DNA from: Himantopus leucocephalus
Taxonomy: Eukaryota; Chordata; Aves; Charadriiformes; Recurvirostridae
Length of the DNA stretch: 64,000 nucleotides
Direction: 5' to 3'
Assembly (NCBI GenBank): GCA_003993805.1
Contig: RSEF01000031.1
Coordinates: forward strand, 18,572,368-18,636,367
Shown here: one piece after another, positions 11,130 to 21,700 of the stretch
How the letters are laid out: each line of letters begins with the position of its first letter
Position numbering within the stretch: position 1 is the stretch's first letter
The notes under the pieces: model-generated
The model's input: only the letters and a program-made list of their open reading frames with translations
The model's database searches: none
Told to the model about the DNA's origin: nothing
Translations under genes and position numbers: made by a program

Positions 11130-11491
11130 GAGGAGGCTGAGGGGAGACCTTATCGCTCTCTACAATTACCTGAAAGGAGGTTGTAGAGAGATGGGAACTG
11201 ACCTCTTCTCCGTAGTGTCAAGTGATAGGACGAGAGGTAATGGGTTCAAGTTAAGCCAGGCAAGGTTTAGGTTGGATATTAGGAAAAATTTTTTCACTGA
11301 AAGGGTTATTCAACATTGGAATAGGCTGCCCAGGGAGGTGGTGGAGTCGCCATCCCTGGAGGTGTTTAAAAAAAGGGTAGACAAGGTACTTGGGGATATG
11401 GTTTAGATGTGGTTTTGTCAGGTTAGGTTAATGGTTGGACTAGATGATCTGAAAGGTCCCTTCCAACCTTAACAATTCTATGATTCTATGA
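11130..11491 (+). mobile_element. CR1 LINE 3' fragment, plus strand, with terminal ATTCTATG repeats
   Basis: This 5'-truncated CR1 copy starts at gaggaggctgaggggagacc and runs to the element's natural 3' end. It comprises the C-terminal part of ORF2 (stop TAG at 11404-11406), then a 3' untranslated region of about 70 bases (ggttggactagatgatctga). It closes with two tandem ATTCTATG octamers at 11475-11490. CR1 is a non-LTR retrotransposon whose ORF2 encodes an endonuclease and reverse transcriptase; its 3' octamers are thought to be recognised by that enzyme. There is no poly(A) tail, as is normal for CR1, and I see no target-site duplication. The open frame and intact octamers suggest a younger insertion than its neighbour. 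It cannot move by itself, because most of ORF2 and all of ORF1 are missing. Confidence 0.95.
11131..11406 (+). pseudogene. CR1 ORF2 C-terminal remnant (reverse transcriptase polyprotein tail)
   Basis: An open frame of about 92 codons encodes the conserved C-terminal tail of CR1 ORF2. It starts [17 protein letters not shown], then [41 protein letters not shown], and ends DMV before TAG. These blocks are hallmarks of the region after the reverse transcriptase domain in bird and reptile CR1. The catalytic domains and the N-terminal endonuclease are absent because of the 5' truncation at the N. There is no start codon of its own; the ATG at 11107 lies in the adjoining inverted copy, across the N. 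No host function is implied. Confidence 0.9.
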
Positions 11492-12416
11492 ACTTGTCTA
11501 TCTTCTCTTTTTGATTAATCTACATTAAGGGACAGTCACACTTGCTGTAAACTTGTGCTGTATTTCTTATTTAATTTTTTCCTGTCTTTACCTTCTGTTC
11601 ACTGGTGCTGGTTATACCACTTAAATGTATCTCAGCTACATTAATAGAATCAAAAGATCCTTTTCCAGACACAATTCTTCCTTCATAAAAGCAAACATTG
11701 TGAAAAGTCAGCTGAGGTCACTGTATGGAGAAGGAAATGGACTGAGCTCTTCAAAGGTCTGTCTACACATACAGGTCTTCAAGGATGGCTTCCTCATGCA
11801 TAACTCTCACACAGACAGCCTTATTCTTGAATATGTATATCATACACTTGCTTAGTGTGAATTTTTTGCTACATGGAGAAAAGACCTAGGGCTCCCACAA
11901 TGCATATTCTCCTTTTTTTTACCCCCAAGTATTTGCACAAATTGGAAATGTGATCCTTGGACCTGAATGTGACATTGTCATTGCCTATCTGAGGGTAGGA
12001 GCTGTTCTGTTCCCTACCTGTCATCACTTCATCTCCTGTTTTCCCTGCCTCCTCTGCATGCTTCTTTTGACTTCCGCCACTCTTGCATTTGAGAAAGAAT
12101 TATTTAAGGCAGAAAAAGGTGAACTCTTATCTTTTTCATCAGAGACTGCCTCATGATATTAACACAACACAATGTTTTTTTAATTCAGGAATGTTTCAGC
12201 TTCTGAAGAAGACAAAAAGCCCCTAAATATTACTTTGTGAATTGTCTTGTAACAATGTATTAGAAAATCTCCAGAAGTTCTTGAATTTTTTTCCCAGCTT
12301 TATCAAGGATCTGACTCCTTCAGTGTTTAGTGCATTACAGTGCAATAACTTTTGTGAAATCTGGTAGAGCAGTGTGCAAAATGGAAAGCAAGTTACTTGT
12401 TGTGCAAGTGGAATAG
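11492..12416. other. Non-coding stretch
   Basis: No gene or repeat recognised. The older minus-strand CR1 does not resume to the right of 11491, so the younger copy does not appear to have simply split it. Confidence 0.55.
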
Positions 12417-12710
12417 TGTTTCAAAAGTGTTAAGCCTTATTTAAACTTGTCCCTTACAAAGGTACTGTGTGAAGATGAAGGCATTGCCAATGCAGCCATG
12501 TACCAGCTGTTCCAAAGAGGAGAGTGCTTCGTTCCACCAGATTTCTTTTCTACTATGAAGCTGTTACATGAAGCATCTTAATTTTCTCCTCCCTGTCGTC
12601 TGCAACAGATGAGAGCATACGACGACAGCTACAGGGTGACAGATATTGAAAAGTATAGCATACATTTCTGTGGCGTGCAATTAAAAGTCTGCTACGGGAA
12701 AGTCACTTGA
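12417..12710 (+). other. Exon-like open stretch, one internal stop
   Basis: One frame is open from 12417 to the TGA at 12708-12710, apart from a single TAA at 12579-12581. The first half includes an ATG at 12498 and reads MYQLFQRGECFVPPDFFSTM. The second half starts with ATG at 12609, immediately after a pyrimidine-rich stretch ending in caacag, a fair 3' splice-site context; it reads MRAYDDSYRVTDIEKYSIHF and continues about 13 residues. The residue mix is less biased than in the surrounding AT-rich frames, and several CpGs survive here (gtcgtc, acgacgac, ggcgtg, tacggg). I recognise no family. It could be a decayed exon or a pseudogene relic. It could equally be chance, since about 100 codons with one stop will turn up somewhere in 64 kb. 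Confidence 0.2.
12593..12628 (+). other. Short hairpin with CpG-rich stem
   Basis: ctgtcgtc (12593-12600) and gacgacag (12621-12628) form a perfect 8-bp stem around a 20-nt loop. It overlaps the exon-like stretch. The stem is too short and the loop too long for a microRNA precursor. Confidence 0.45.
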
Positions 12711-13102
12711 AGGATATAGAATATTTTAGCCAAGTGTCTTAAGGATCTTTGTTGTAGTCCCTCAGAATACAATGACGTGAAATCTGTAAAAATTGCTAAG
12801 GGGATTAAATTGGGGTGGTGGATCATTTAAAATGTTTGTTTCCTTTTTTATATACATACAGTTTCCTTAGCAACATAGAAATTAAAGCCCCTGGGTAGCA
12901 CCTTGCCAGGTTTTCTGCACTGGAGTTTACTGAAGCAAAACATCATGAGCTTGATAATTTAAGAGCAAGCCTGTCCAAGGGATAAGGAATACTAACAGAT
13001 TTATTGCGAGGAACTACAACTGACAAATCCTCATTACCATAGACATGAACCAAATGTCAGTTCTGAAACACAGTAAGTCTTCTGCTTTTGCTCTAGCAAC
13101 AT

Positions 13103-13128
13103 GTTTAGTTTAGTTTAGTTTAATTTAG
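13103..13128 (+). repeat. (TTTAG)n short tandem repeat
   Basis: About five TTTAG-type units, the last ones degenerate (tttaatttagg). Confidence 0.8.
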
Positions 13129-14689
13129 GAAAAGCAACAAGAAAGACTTCCTAAGAAAGTCCAGAGAATCCTGATTACCTTTTTGAAGAAATAATATTCA
13201 CAGTATGTGACTGATACAAATGCAAATACCACAAATAAATAGTCTCAGAATGGTATATGAGGATATTGTAAGGTTTATTTATTAACAAAGAGTGGACAGA
13301 CATAAAGGACAGTACACCAAGTGATGCAGAATGCATTTACTTGGAGTTCATTTCAGTTGGACATTATTTCTCAGTTGTAGGTGGTGTGCACAGCTTACAT
13401 AGCTTTAACTTCACACTTCCTTTGCAGAATTTTCTCATGCTGGATAACTACTTTGGAACAATTATTTCCTTTCCATTTCTGTGGGAGAGGGTAGGAAATA
13501 AGCAAGAAAGGTTTAGCCTTCTACAGGGATGAGGCTAAGGGAAAAAAACCTATACTGGGGTGTAATTTCTTTTCAGGAAACTTTAAAATAAAAGCTCTAA
13601 AACAGTCACACATCAGAGCGTAGGATTTGAAATCTGGCAAGTACAGGCTGCAGATGTAGTACCGTTCCCCTCTTGATTTACCTGCCCAAGCTTGGACAAG
13701 TCAAATTTGTAGATGCACACTACACATTTAGGCAGACCTGCACCCTGCAATGTAATGCACCATAGCTGGTGCAAAATGAGCTGTCGGGATACTCAAACCT
13801 ACCTGTGAGGGTGCAGAGTTCTTACCCTTGACTCAAAGCAGTATTACTTAGCTGTCATTTACCCTTGTGAAAATCTTGAAGTATCCTCTCTCAGAGTTAG
13901 TAGGAGTACAAAGTCAGTATAATTTGGACAAACCTTGTCCAGTCCTGTATGTATTGCAAAAAGTTTGGGTAAGAGGGTAACCTGTTAGGACACTGTATCC
14001 TTTTTTAACAGTGTGGTCTCTGCAGCTTTGCAGGTTATTGTAGGCCAAACAAAACCTTTGGCAATGCAATTACTGAACAAATATTTGATATTATGGATTT
14101 AAAGATCAGTCTTCTGCAGCTTGGTGTCATAACTCACAAAACTCCGGAAGTTGCTTATTACAGAGTAAATAGTCTATTCTGTTTCAGCAAAACAGGCAAA
14201 TAACTGCATCTGTCTACACAGAAGATCATGGCTATGGCTATATAAGGAGTATATTAAAATAAAAACCAAACATTGCATTCAGTGTAATTGGAGTATCATT
14301 TGAACTAACTAAGCATACAAAAGGAACATTAGAGACTACAGGTTTCTCTGGAACAGCTGGCAGATTTGATCTTCCTTCTCTTGTGAGGTATCTTGAGGAT
14401 GCTGCTTTCTGCCTGTTTGCCTGCGCTGCCTACTGCGCTGCATTGTTTCCTTGAGGCTTTGTTTTTTTTCTGTTTTAACCTGCCAGCTAAAGGAAAATGT
14501 AAAACAACAGCTGTCACTAGTGAAATGTCCCCTTTGCAACAGCTATACTAAGTCAGAAAAAGATGTAGATGATGGGGGAGGTTTTTAAAAGCACATAGGG
14601 TCTTTGTACTGAGTCAGTGGGAGTTGTGTGATTAATTCTCACTCCTAGCTCTGACAATCTCCCTCTACCAAACAAAACCCATGCATGCA

Positions 14690-14717
14690 TGTATATATAT
14701 ATATATTTATATTTATG
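14690..14717. repeat. TA-rich microsatellite
   Basis: A gtatatatatatatat run follows the palindromic atgcatgcatg and passes into tttatatttatg. Confidence 0.8.
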
Positions 14718-15761
14718 TAATCTTGGTGCTTATAAAAATAAATTCACAGTCTAAAAACCTGGATCTGCATTTTTATTTAAACAAAATTTGTACTGACTCC
14801 AGTGGGAGCATCACTCAAACAAAGAGTTCAGCATCAAGCCCACATTTTGAACAGTATATTGGACCTTTTGAAATTTTGTGGCCAGAATAGTGAGTTCAGT
14901 TCTTGCCACTGGGGATCTGAAAATGCATTTTGTTCCCTTGCAGTACCCTGGACCCCGGGAAGGAAGCGTCATGAAGTGTAGCACAGTTGCAGAGGCCAGC
15001 AGAGGAACTAGCTATTTCTGAGAAAGAACGTAATGGTTGTGACAAGCAGGCATCTAAATCAAATGAGATCACAGACAATGAGTAAAAGCAAACTGAATTC
15101 TGCTCAGGGTAGGACTGGAACAGAGAGATCAGCATGAGATTTTTTTGAATCCCTTGTGGCTGTCAAGATTCAAGATTAAAGATAAGAGGACATTTTATCT
15201 ATAAATGCATGGTTTACTGGTGCAATAAAGGTACACGTATGGAAGAACTACTGGCCCACAAGTATCATATAGGAATGTAGTATGTAAGTGATGTCTTAAT
15301 TTCAGTTCCTGATATATAAGACTCGTTGTCCTCTATATTAGGTGTCTGCTTTAAACCGGTCATCAAGGCTCCCTCTATAGTCACTGGAGAGACAGAGACA
15401 AGGCTTTTGAAGAGAAACAGAGCACTCGATATTTTACACCTTTCTTTAGATAGGTTGTAACACCCTTCACAAGTCCTTCTTTCTTTTTGGGGGGGTTTGG
15501 TTGTTGTTTTTTTTTTGTCAGAGTTGCTTAGGGTCATGCAATGAGACAATGGCAGAGAAGGAGGAACAAGAACAAACCTTACCAACTTGTATTTGCTCAG
15601 TTATTTTCAGACACATCAGCTTTCTGAAAGACTTCAAATCTATTGTGAAACATTCCTCTGAAAGACAGGGCCTTGGGCCAAGTTACATTTTTTCCTCCAT
15701 ACACAGTCAGATCTTTCTCTAGTCAACCTCTGCACACCAGCTGACTGACGAGGAGCAACTT

Positions 15762-15776
15762 ATGCAAATGACATCA
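15762..15776 (+). promoter_or_regulatory. Octamer overlapping a CRE-like site
   Basis: ATGCAAAT (15762-15769), the consensus POU octamer, overlaps TGACATCA (15769-15776), a one-mismatch CRE/ATF-type site, by one base. The arrangement is suggestive of a composite element, but function is not shown by sequence alone. Confidence 0.2.
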
Positions 15777-16615
15777 CTCTGACATTTTTCCCACTCTTTC
15801 TCTCTGTTGTCTAATAGTGAAAACGTCATCAGTTCTCTTGCAAAGTCCTGTTTTAATCTTGTGTATCTTTATGAACAGACAAGGCAGCATTCCTTCCTCT
15901 GATGAAAAGCTTTCCCCCCCTCTCTCTGATGGGACTTTCTTATTACTGCCTTCCAATATCTGAGAGTGGCAAAATGTCTTCAGCACAGAGCCTAAAAGGA
16001 AGAAATGTGTAGTTTACTATGGATGTAGAGAAATAGCAGAAGGGATGTTTGTACAACTTATCAGTGTATTAACATGGTAAGATAAGAAAACAAAAAAAAA
16101 AATTGAATTGTTATATACAACAAGCAATTGTGTTGCTCTTCACCAAACCCCCCTATGATTATGATGTACTCTGAACTTTTAGAAGTTCTAAAACCATTTT
16201 GGAGTCCGTGGAGTTGTTGATTCTCTTTTGCGTCTTCTAGTTTTAGTTTAATCCTGATCCTAATCCTGATTTTCTGAAAGTTTCATTCAGGTGTTGATAT
16301 TCTACAATAATGTACTGCATTACATGTATAATTCATTATTTGGATTGCCACAAAAAACCTGGTGATGTAATGAATTCATAGCATGAGATGTGAAGGCCAA
16401 GAAGAAAATACTCATGGAAGTTGCCTGTCTGTGGATTACAAAGTATGACAGAAAACCAATCAATGGCTGATGTTGGATGTTATGATGTTGATAAGGCATG
16501 AGAAATAAACATGACCTCAATATGTATGAAATTGATATGAAATAATATAACTGTGTGGTCCAGGCACATTCCTATTTTGGAATGTGGTCAGCTGCTGTGT
16601 AACACGGAATATTAA

Positions 16616-16774
16616 CATGTACTGTTTTATATTACAGGTATCCCTACGGCCCTACCTGTACCAGAAAGCTTGAACAGAGAATGTTTCTTCCTCTGTGGTG
16701 TGGAAACATTTGTGGAGGTGTCCTGGGAATTCCTAGGTACCTGGGTCTATTCCCTGTATTTATTTGCAATTTGA
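16616..16774 (+). other. Candidate cryptic exon (33 codons, phase 1-1)
   Basis: A frame of about 53 codons is open from 16616 to TGA at 16772-16774. Inside it, a tract ending ttatattacag (AG at 16636-16637) could act as acceptor and tag|gtacc (GT at 16737-16738) as donor. They would define a 99-bp exon at 16638-16736. It would enter and leave in phase 1, and so could be included or skipped without changing frame. The encoded block reads IPTALPVPESLNRECFFLCG and then VETFVEVSWEFL, a balanced composition for this AT-rich region. I recognise no domain. The acceptor pyrimidine tract is weak and no partner exons are visible, so chance remains the default. Confidence 0.18.
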
Positions 16775-18715
16775 TCATATGAAAGCCATCTTATTATATC
16801 AGAATGCTAATTAGATATGCTGTTTTAACATGTGCAACACTACACAACCCAGTGGTGAAATATGAAGTGGGAGGGAGATTTTGTTCCCTCTTGCTTTCTT
16901 CTTGCGGGTTGCAGCAGTAGTGCTACTATTGCTGTGACTGTAATGAAAGCAGAATGTAAAGTCCTTTAATTTTTTCACATTTTTTGTCTTCATGGGTTAG
17001 GAAGAAGAAGTAGGCTTTCTGTATATGATTCTAAGTGGTTACTTATCTTTCTTTTGAATTATCCTGCTCTGTGTGTCTCCTTTATACTGCCACATACAAA
17101 TTAGAAATTATTTTATTCCCAGGTGGTGTAATGTCAGCTTCTTCCCTTGTTGAACAATACATTTTGATAGCTGTAGACCTTGAGCAGCAGAACAAGCTAA
17201 CAGTTAGGCTGCAGGTGTTCTTCAGTGACTAAAGATTAGCAGAAAGGCCAAATGTTAGTTGGCCTGTATACTTCCTCTCTGAACAGAAAATGGGAAATCA
17301 TCCAACACGTCACATTTTCCTTAGAGGAAACTAGTCATAGGAACAGGAAGGCTGTGTCAATAAAAAAGGTACAGCTAAGAATTTAACAATTGTTTTTAGC
17401 TTCTAAATATTGTACAAAGGCTAAAACATATATATGTATGTTTGATAGGTTTAAACAGTTGGTGCTGTCTAGCAAAAATATCGCCCAAAAACCTTAAAAC
17501 ACTGATCCAAAAACCCAGCTTAAATTTACTGACTTTTATGAAAAATCCACTATAAAAAAACAGAGATTACTGTCAAACTGTAAAACTCGGGATTGATTTA
17601 TCTGTAGTCAGGCTCAAATTCCGGTTGGTAAGGCACATCATTATTTTCTATCATTCTCTAATGCGGGCTTGTGTATGAAGATTACATTAACCCTGCAGAT
17701 GTGAAGGGGCTACATAACTCCTCATATGCCGGCTGACTGGCTGTCTGGAACGGTCAGTTGCTCTGGGAGAGCTCTTATCTCACAGTCCGGTTTGCCGAAG
17801 TTGCGTCAGTATTCATTCTTTATTAGAACAGCTTAGGAAGAAGGCTCAAGACAGTTACGTACTATGTAAAAAAATGCACAGGGTTTGTTTACAAACATTT
17901 TTACTTCAGTCTGTCAGCTCAGTTTTGAAAACCTGCCTCCTGATTTTGTCTGCAATTTTTGGACTGAAAATGTGCTGAGGTAGACATGATGTCATTTACA
18001 CATTTAATTCCCTTGCTGCCTTGGCACATCAGATTACAACTGTATTAAAGACATTATTTTCACCCACAAATATCTGAAATGGGCACTTTCTTTTGTTCTT
18101 ACCTGGAAAATGATAGGCTGATTTTCAGACACATTTTAAGAGTAGCTCCTTCCTGCACAGAGTGTAGAACTACTTTCCCAAGCTCTATATCCCTTTCCCT
18201 GTAGCTTCCTGCCAAAAATCTGGAAAGTTCTTCATCACAGTAATTGTGTTGTGACTGCTATATATGCCTTGCGTTAATACACATGGGTGTGAAAGAGACA
18301 ATCTAGGGAATGTTAGCTCGTGAAGTAAATGTATGGAAGCCAGCATCCTAAAATGTTTTGTCTAGGGCAACAAAGACACAATAATCAAAAGAGAAACTAG
18401 AGGTAATCTACTTTTAAAAATACTATAGCAGTGTCTGATTACTGGAAAGTGAAAAAAACCCTTTCTGTCCTAAGATGATGCATTTCCTTCCAGTCACCTC
18501 TTAACCCCCCTGCGGGGTATGGGAGGAGGAGAATGCATGGTAAGAAATAATAATGCTTATCTATGGTGGTACCCAGGTGCTTACAGAAAGGGGAAGGAAA
18601 CATTTTAGAAACCTCTCATAGAAGCAGGTGTAGACCTTTACAAATACTATGGCATTTTTCATTCTTGTTACAGAAAGGTGGGCAATATGATCAGGAGTGG
18701 ATGCAATTACAATAT
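16775..18715. other. Non-coding stretch with a CpG-retaining patch
   Basis: No gene recognised. Bases 17620-17810 keep about seven CpGs in sequence that otherwise lacks them, including a TTGCGTCA site at 17801-17808 that resembles C/EBP-ATF composite sites. The rest is AT-rich. Confidence 0.5.
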
Positions 18716-18748
18716 GGGTTAGTATGGGTTGGGGAATGGTGGGTGGGG
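18716..18748 (+). other. G-quadruplex-forming candidate
   Basis: Guanine runs lie at 18716-18718, 18726-18728, 18731-18734, 18741-18743 and 18745-18748, with loops of 7, 2, 6 and 1 nt. This meets the standard G3+N1-7 rule. The left part (gggttagtatggg) is reminiscent of telomere repeat units but is not a regular array. Confidence 0.6.
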
Positions 18749-21700
18749 AAATGACTGCTTAGCTAACCTGTGAGTCATCACACCACATGGTCCCTGTCAC
18801 GTGTATTGCACTGCTCCTGTTAGCAGCCTGGTGTCAGCTGTATTGTCCCTTGGTGTTTTTGAATTCCCCTTCATTCACCCTCATCGCTATCTGTAGGCCT
18901 GTTACTGTTGTTTCCATCACTGCATTAGAAAGAAGCAAACGAGCCATTCAGTAAGCTGCTGAACTTGTTGACCTTCTTGTGATTATGTGTAGGTCGTGAT
19001 ATTTGACCTGATACATTTGGAAGAAGCACTCTCTTTCAGTGATCATTGCAGAGCTGTCAGTCTTCCACTGTCAAAATGTAAAACGCGAGTATTTTTTAAA
19101 ATGTCACTCTGCTGCGGTGATCAGTTTGTTTTCCTGATTTAGCTAGATAGCCACATCATTTTTGTGGCATCCATAACCTCTAACTTTCCAAATACACTCA
19201 GATGAACATTCACATTTATAGTCTCTGAATAACTGGCACATAATATCCTAACATCACAAACATCTTTTATCTCCCCACAGACATGCTAAGGAAAATGCAA
19301 CACTGTTCCCTAGTTAAACAGAAGCCGGGAAATGGTGCATGTAAAACAGTATTTCATCTCTGGACAGATTACCAGGTGTCCTTCAGCTTCCATGGGAGGA
19401 AGGAGGAAGAATGCCTTTGTTTTGCAGTGCTGTTATTTTAAGATCACAAGAGATAAAGATGTCCATGTAAAACAGTTCATAGGATTACCCTGTTTGATGC
19501 AGGCTCATATCATTATAGCTGTCTCATATGGCCAGGAATGTACCAACTTTTTTCTTGCAAACACAGCTTTTGAGGTGCTAGGCATGAGGAGTTACATGTC
19601 AGAGTGTAAATAGCAGTGCTATAGTAGGAACAATTTCCTTTTTTTACCTCATGTGAATTTCCTAAAAGGAAAAGGGATAAAAGACCCCAGCACCATGCAT
19701 TGTCTCTGTCAGCAAACAGCGTGGTGAACTCACACACCTTTCTTCTACACTTTTGGATGTCAGTAAGCCCTGTTTTCAGCCTATCTCCACAAGTCTTTCT
19801 TTTGTGGCCCTAAACAAGGTGTCTCACCTTCATTTTCACTTAGGTTGCTTTTAAATATCATCTTGCACCACCTCAGAGTTGCTTTGGGTAAGACTGTGTA
19901 CATGGGAAGCCACCACTAGCAACTGTGTAATTTTACAGTGATTCAGTAACATTCCTGTGGCTGCACTGCCTGGGACGTGGTTCCTGGCAAAGATGAAATT
20001 ACTGGTGGGCTGAGAGATCCTGGTGGGCTGAGAGCCAGATGATCATAAGAATGACATAGAATAGTAATTTTTCTTTTTTCCTATAGGGGCGTTGAACAGA
20101 TTGGCAATTAATATACTCAGATTCATTGAAATCCAGTGAGAGTTTTGCAAATTATGTTATTAGGCCCATGATTCTACCCAAAGTGTCAGGAGACAAAATC
20201 AGACACTGATTTAAAAGGATAAATCCAGAAGAGTCCGAGTTCATGCCTGAGGTATTGAAAAGCTCTAAGTTTTTTTATATTTTGGACTAAATCAATCTAT
20301 ACTCAGGCTTTTTAAGGCATATATAGGTAAGTAAGAATAAATACGTCCATTGCTGAAGCTGTTACTAAAATGTTGTGCATTCCTTCTCCGAAAGAGAAAT
20401 ATATTCTTCTATGTTTTTAACAGGGCAGTAGTAACTTCCCAGTATTATAATGTATGCTTTTCGAATACTAGCTTCACACATGTAGAATTGCTACTGCTTC
20501 ACATGGAAATGACCATTCATTATCCAGACTTCAAATATCATTCAATTAGTTCGCTTCCATGGCAGCAAATACAGTTTAAATGCTCTCCTCTCCTGATTAA
20601 CATTTTATGGTTTTTTTGACAAGTAATTTTTGACAACTGCAGCTGTTGGAAAAAAAGGGAAACTTTTATCAAAAATAGCAATAGGATGTAAATATATGGC
20701 AAATCATTTAAACTGTATTTTGAAACATGACAGTGTTATATGATATATATTCCCTTGCTTTCTACTCTTCAAATATCAGAGGAGAATAGCAAATGTAAGT
20801 GAGGAGTCGAGAACAAATCTGCTTTCCAGCTTTTGTGAATATTGCATTTCTGGTGGAATCAAGTAGGAGAGCATGGGAAGGTTCCATCAAACAGCTTTCT
20901 TGCTGAGAATACAAATTCAAGGCTATAGCTTGTTCATCTACAACCAAATAAACATTTCTGCAAATCCAGAAACTGCACAAATTCATAGAATAAATATTGT
21001 TCAGGAGATGTTCTGTGAGGAAGAAAAGATTTTGGACAACTTAACTTACAGACTCCACGATTTTAATATCAGATCCTCAGGTGTTTAAGAGTCTAACCTT
21101 AGCTATAGAAGATGAGTAATGGACAAGTAGCACCAATATGCTGAGAGTGCTAGAACTGTCCAGGTGACCTAAATTTTACAGGTCAGTAATGATAGTACTT
21201 ACTAACATTTAAGACATCCTATCCACCTATGCCCATGCTATGCCAGCCACTCTTTCTATTAGTCCTTTGATACAGAAGCATCTATTGCAGTTTTGGTTTC
21301 CCATAGCCTGGAGAATGACTGAAGAAGGTCCTCTGTCTCTCTTTTCTAAATGGCAGAGTGTACACTGGGCCACTGAAGTTGCATGTTTGTATACATAAGG
21401 TTTTTTTCAGAAGCAACAATGGCCTGCTTGGGTTGTACAGTGGCTCATTACTTCCAAAAGGCTGTGTATGCCAGGCCTAAGCTTCCCTAGATATCCACTT
21501 TCTTGGTAAATGAAGCAATGAAGATTTGTGCATCATTACAGCTGCCCAGTGCATTGATAGTCAAAGTAACTTTCCTGTTTTGTAAGCTTTATGATATTAC
21601 CTGCAGTTTCTTAGCTGTGTTTCTGGAATCGGCTAAACTCGGCACAGGTGAGAGTTGAAGCGTTGCATGGACGACTGACAAAGTCCATAGCTTGTTCCTC

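Larger units (their letters stand above)
12711..16615. other. Non-coding stretch
   Basis: No gene recognised. It holds a (TTTAG)n run at 13103-13128, a TA-rich run at 14690-14717, an octamer/CRE-like overlap at 15762-15776 and a short AATCCT/GATCCT array at 16250-16270. Open frames up to 106 codons (15265-15585, minus) show no family resemblance. Confidence 0.55.
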
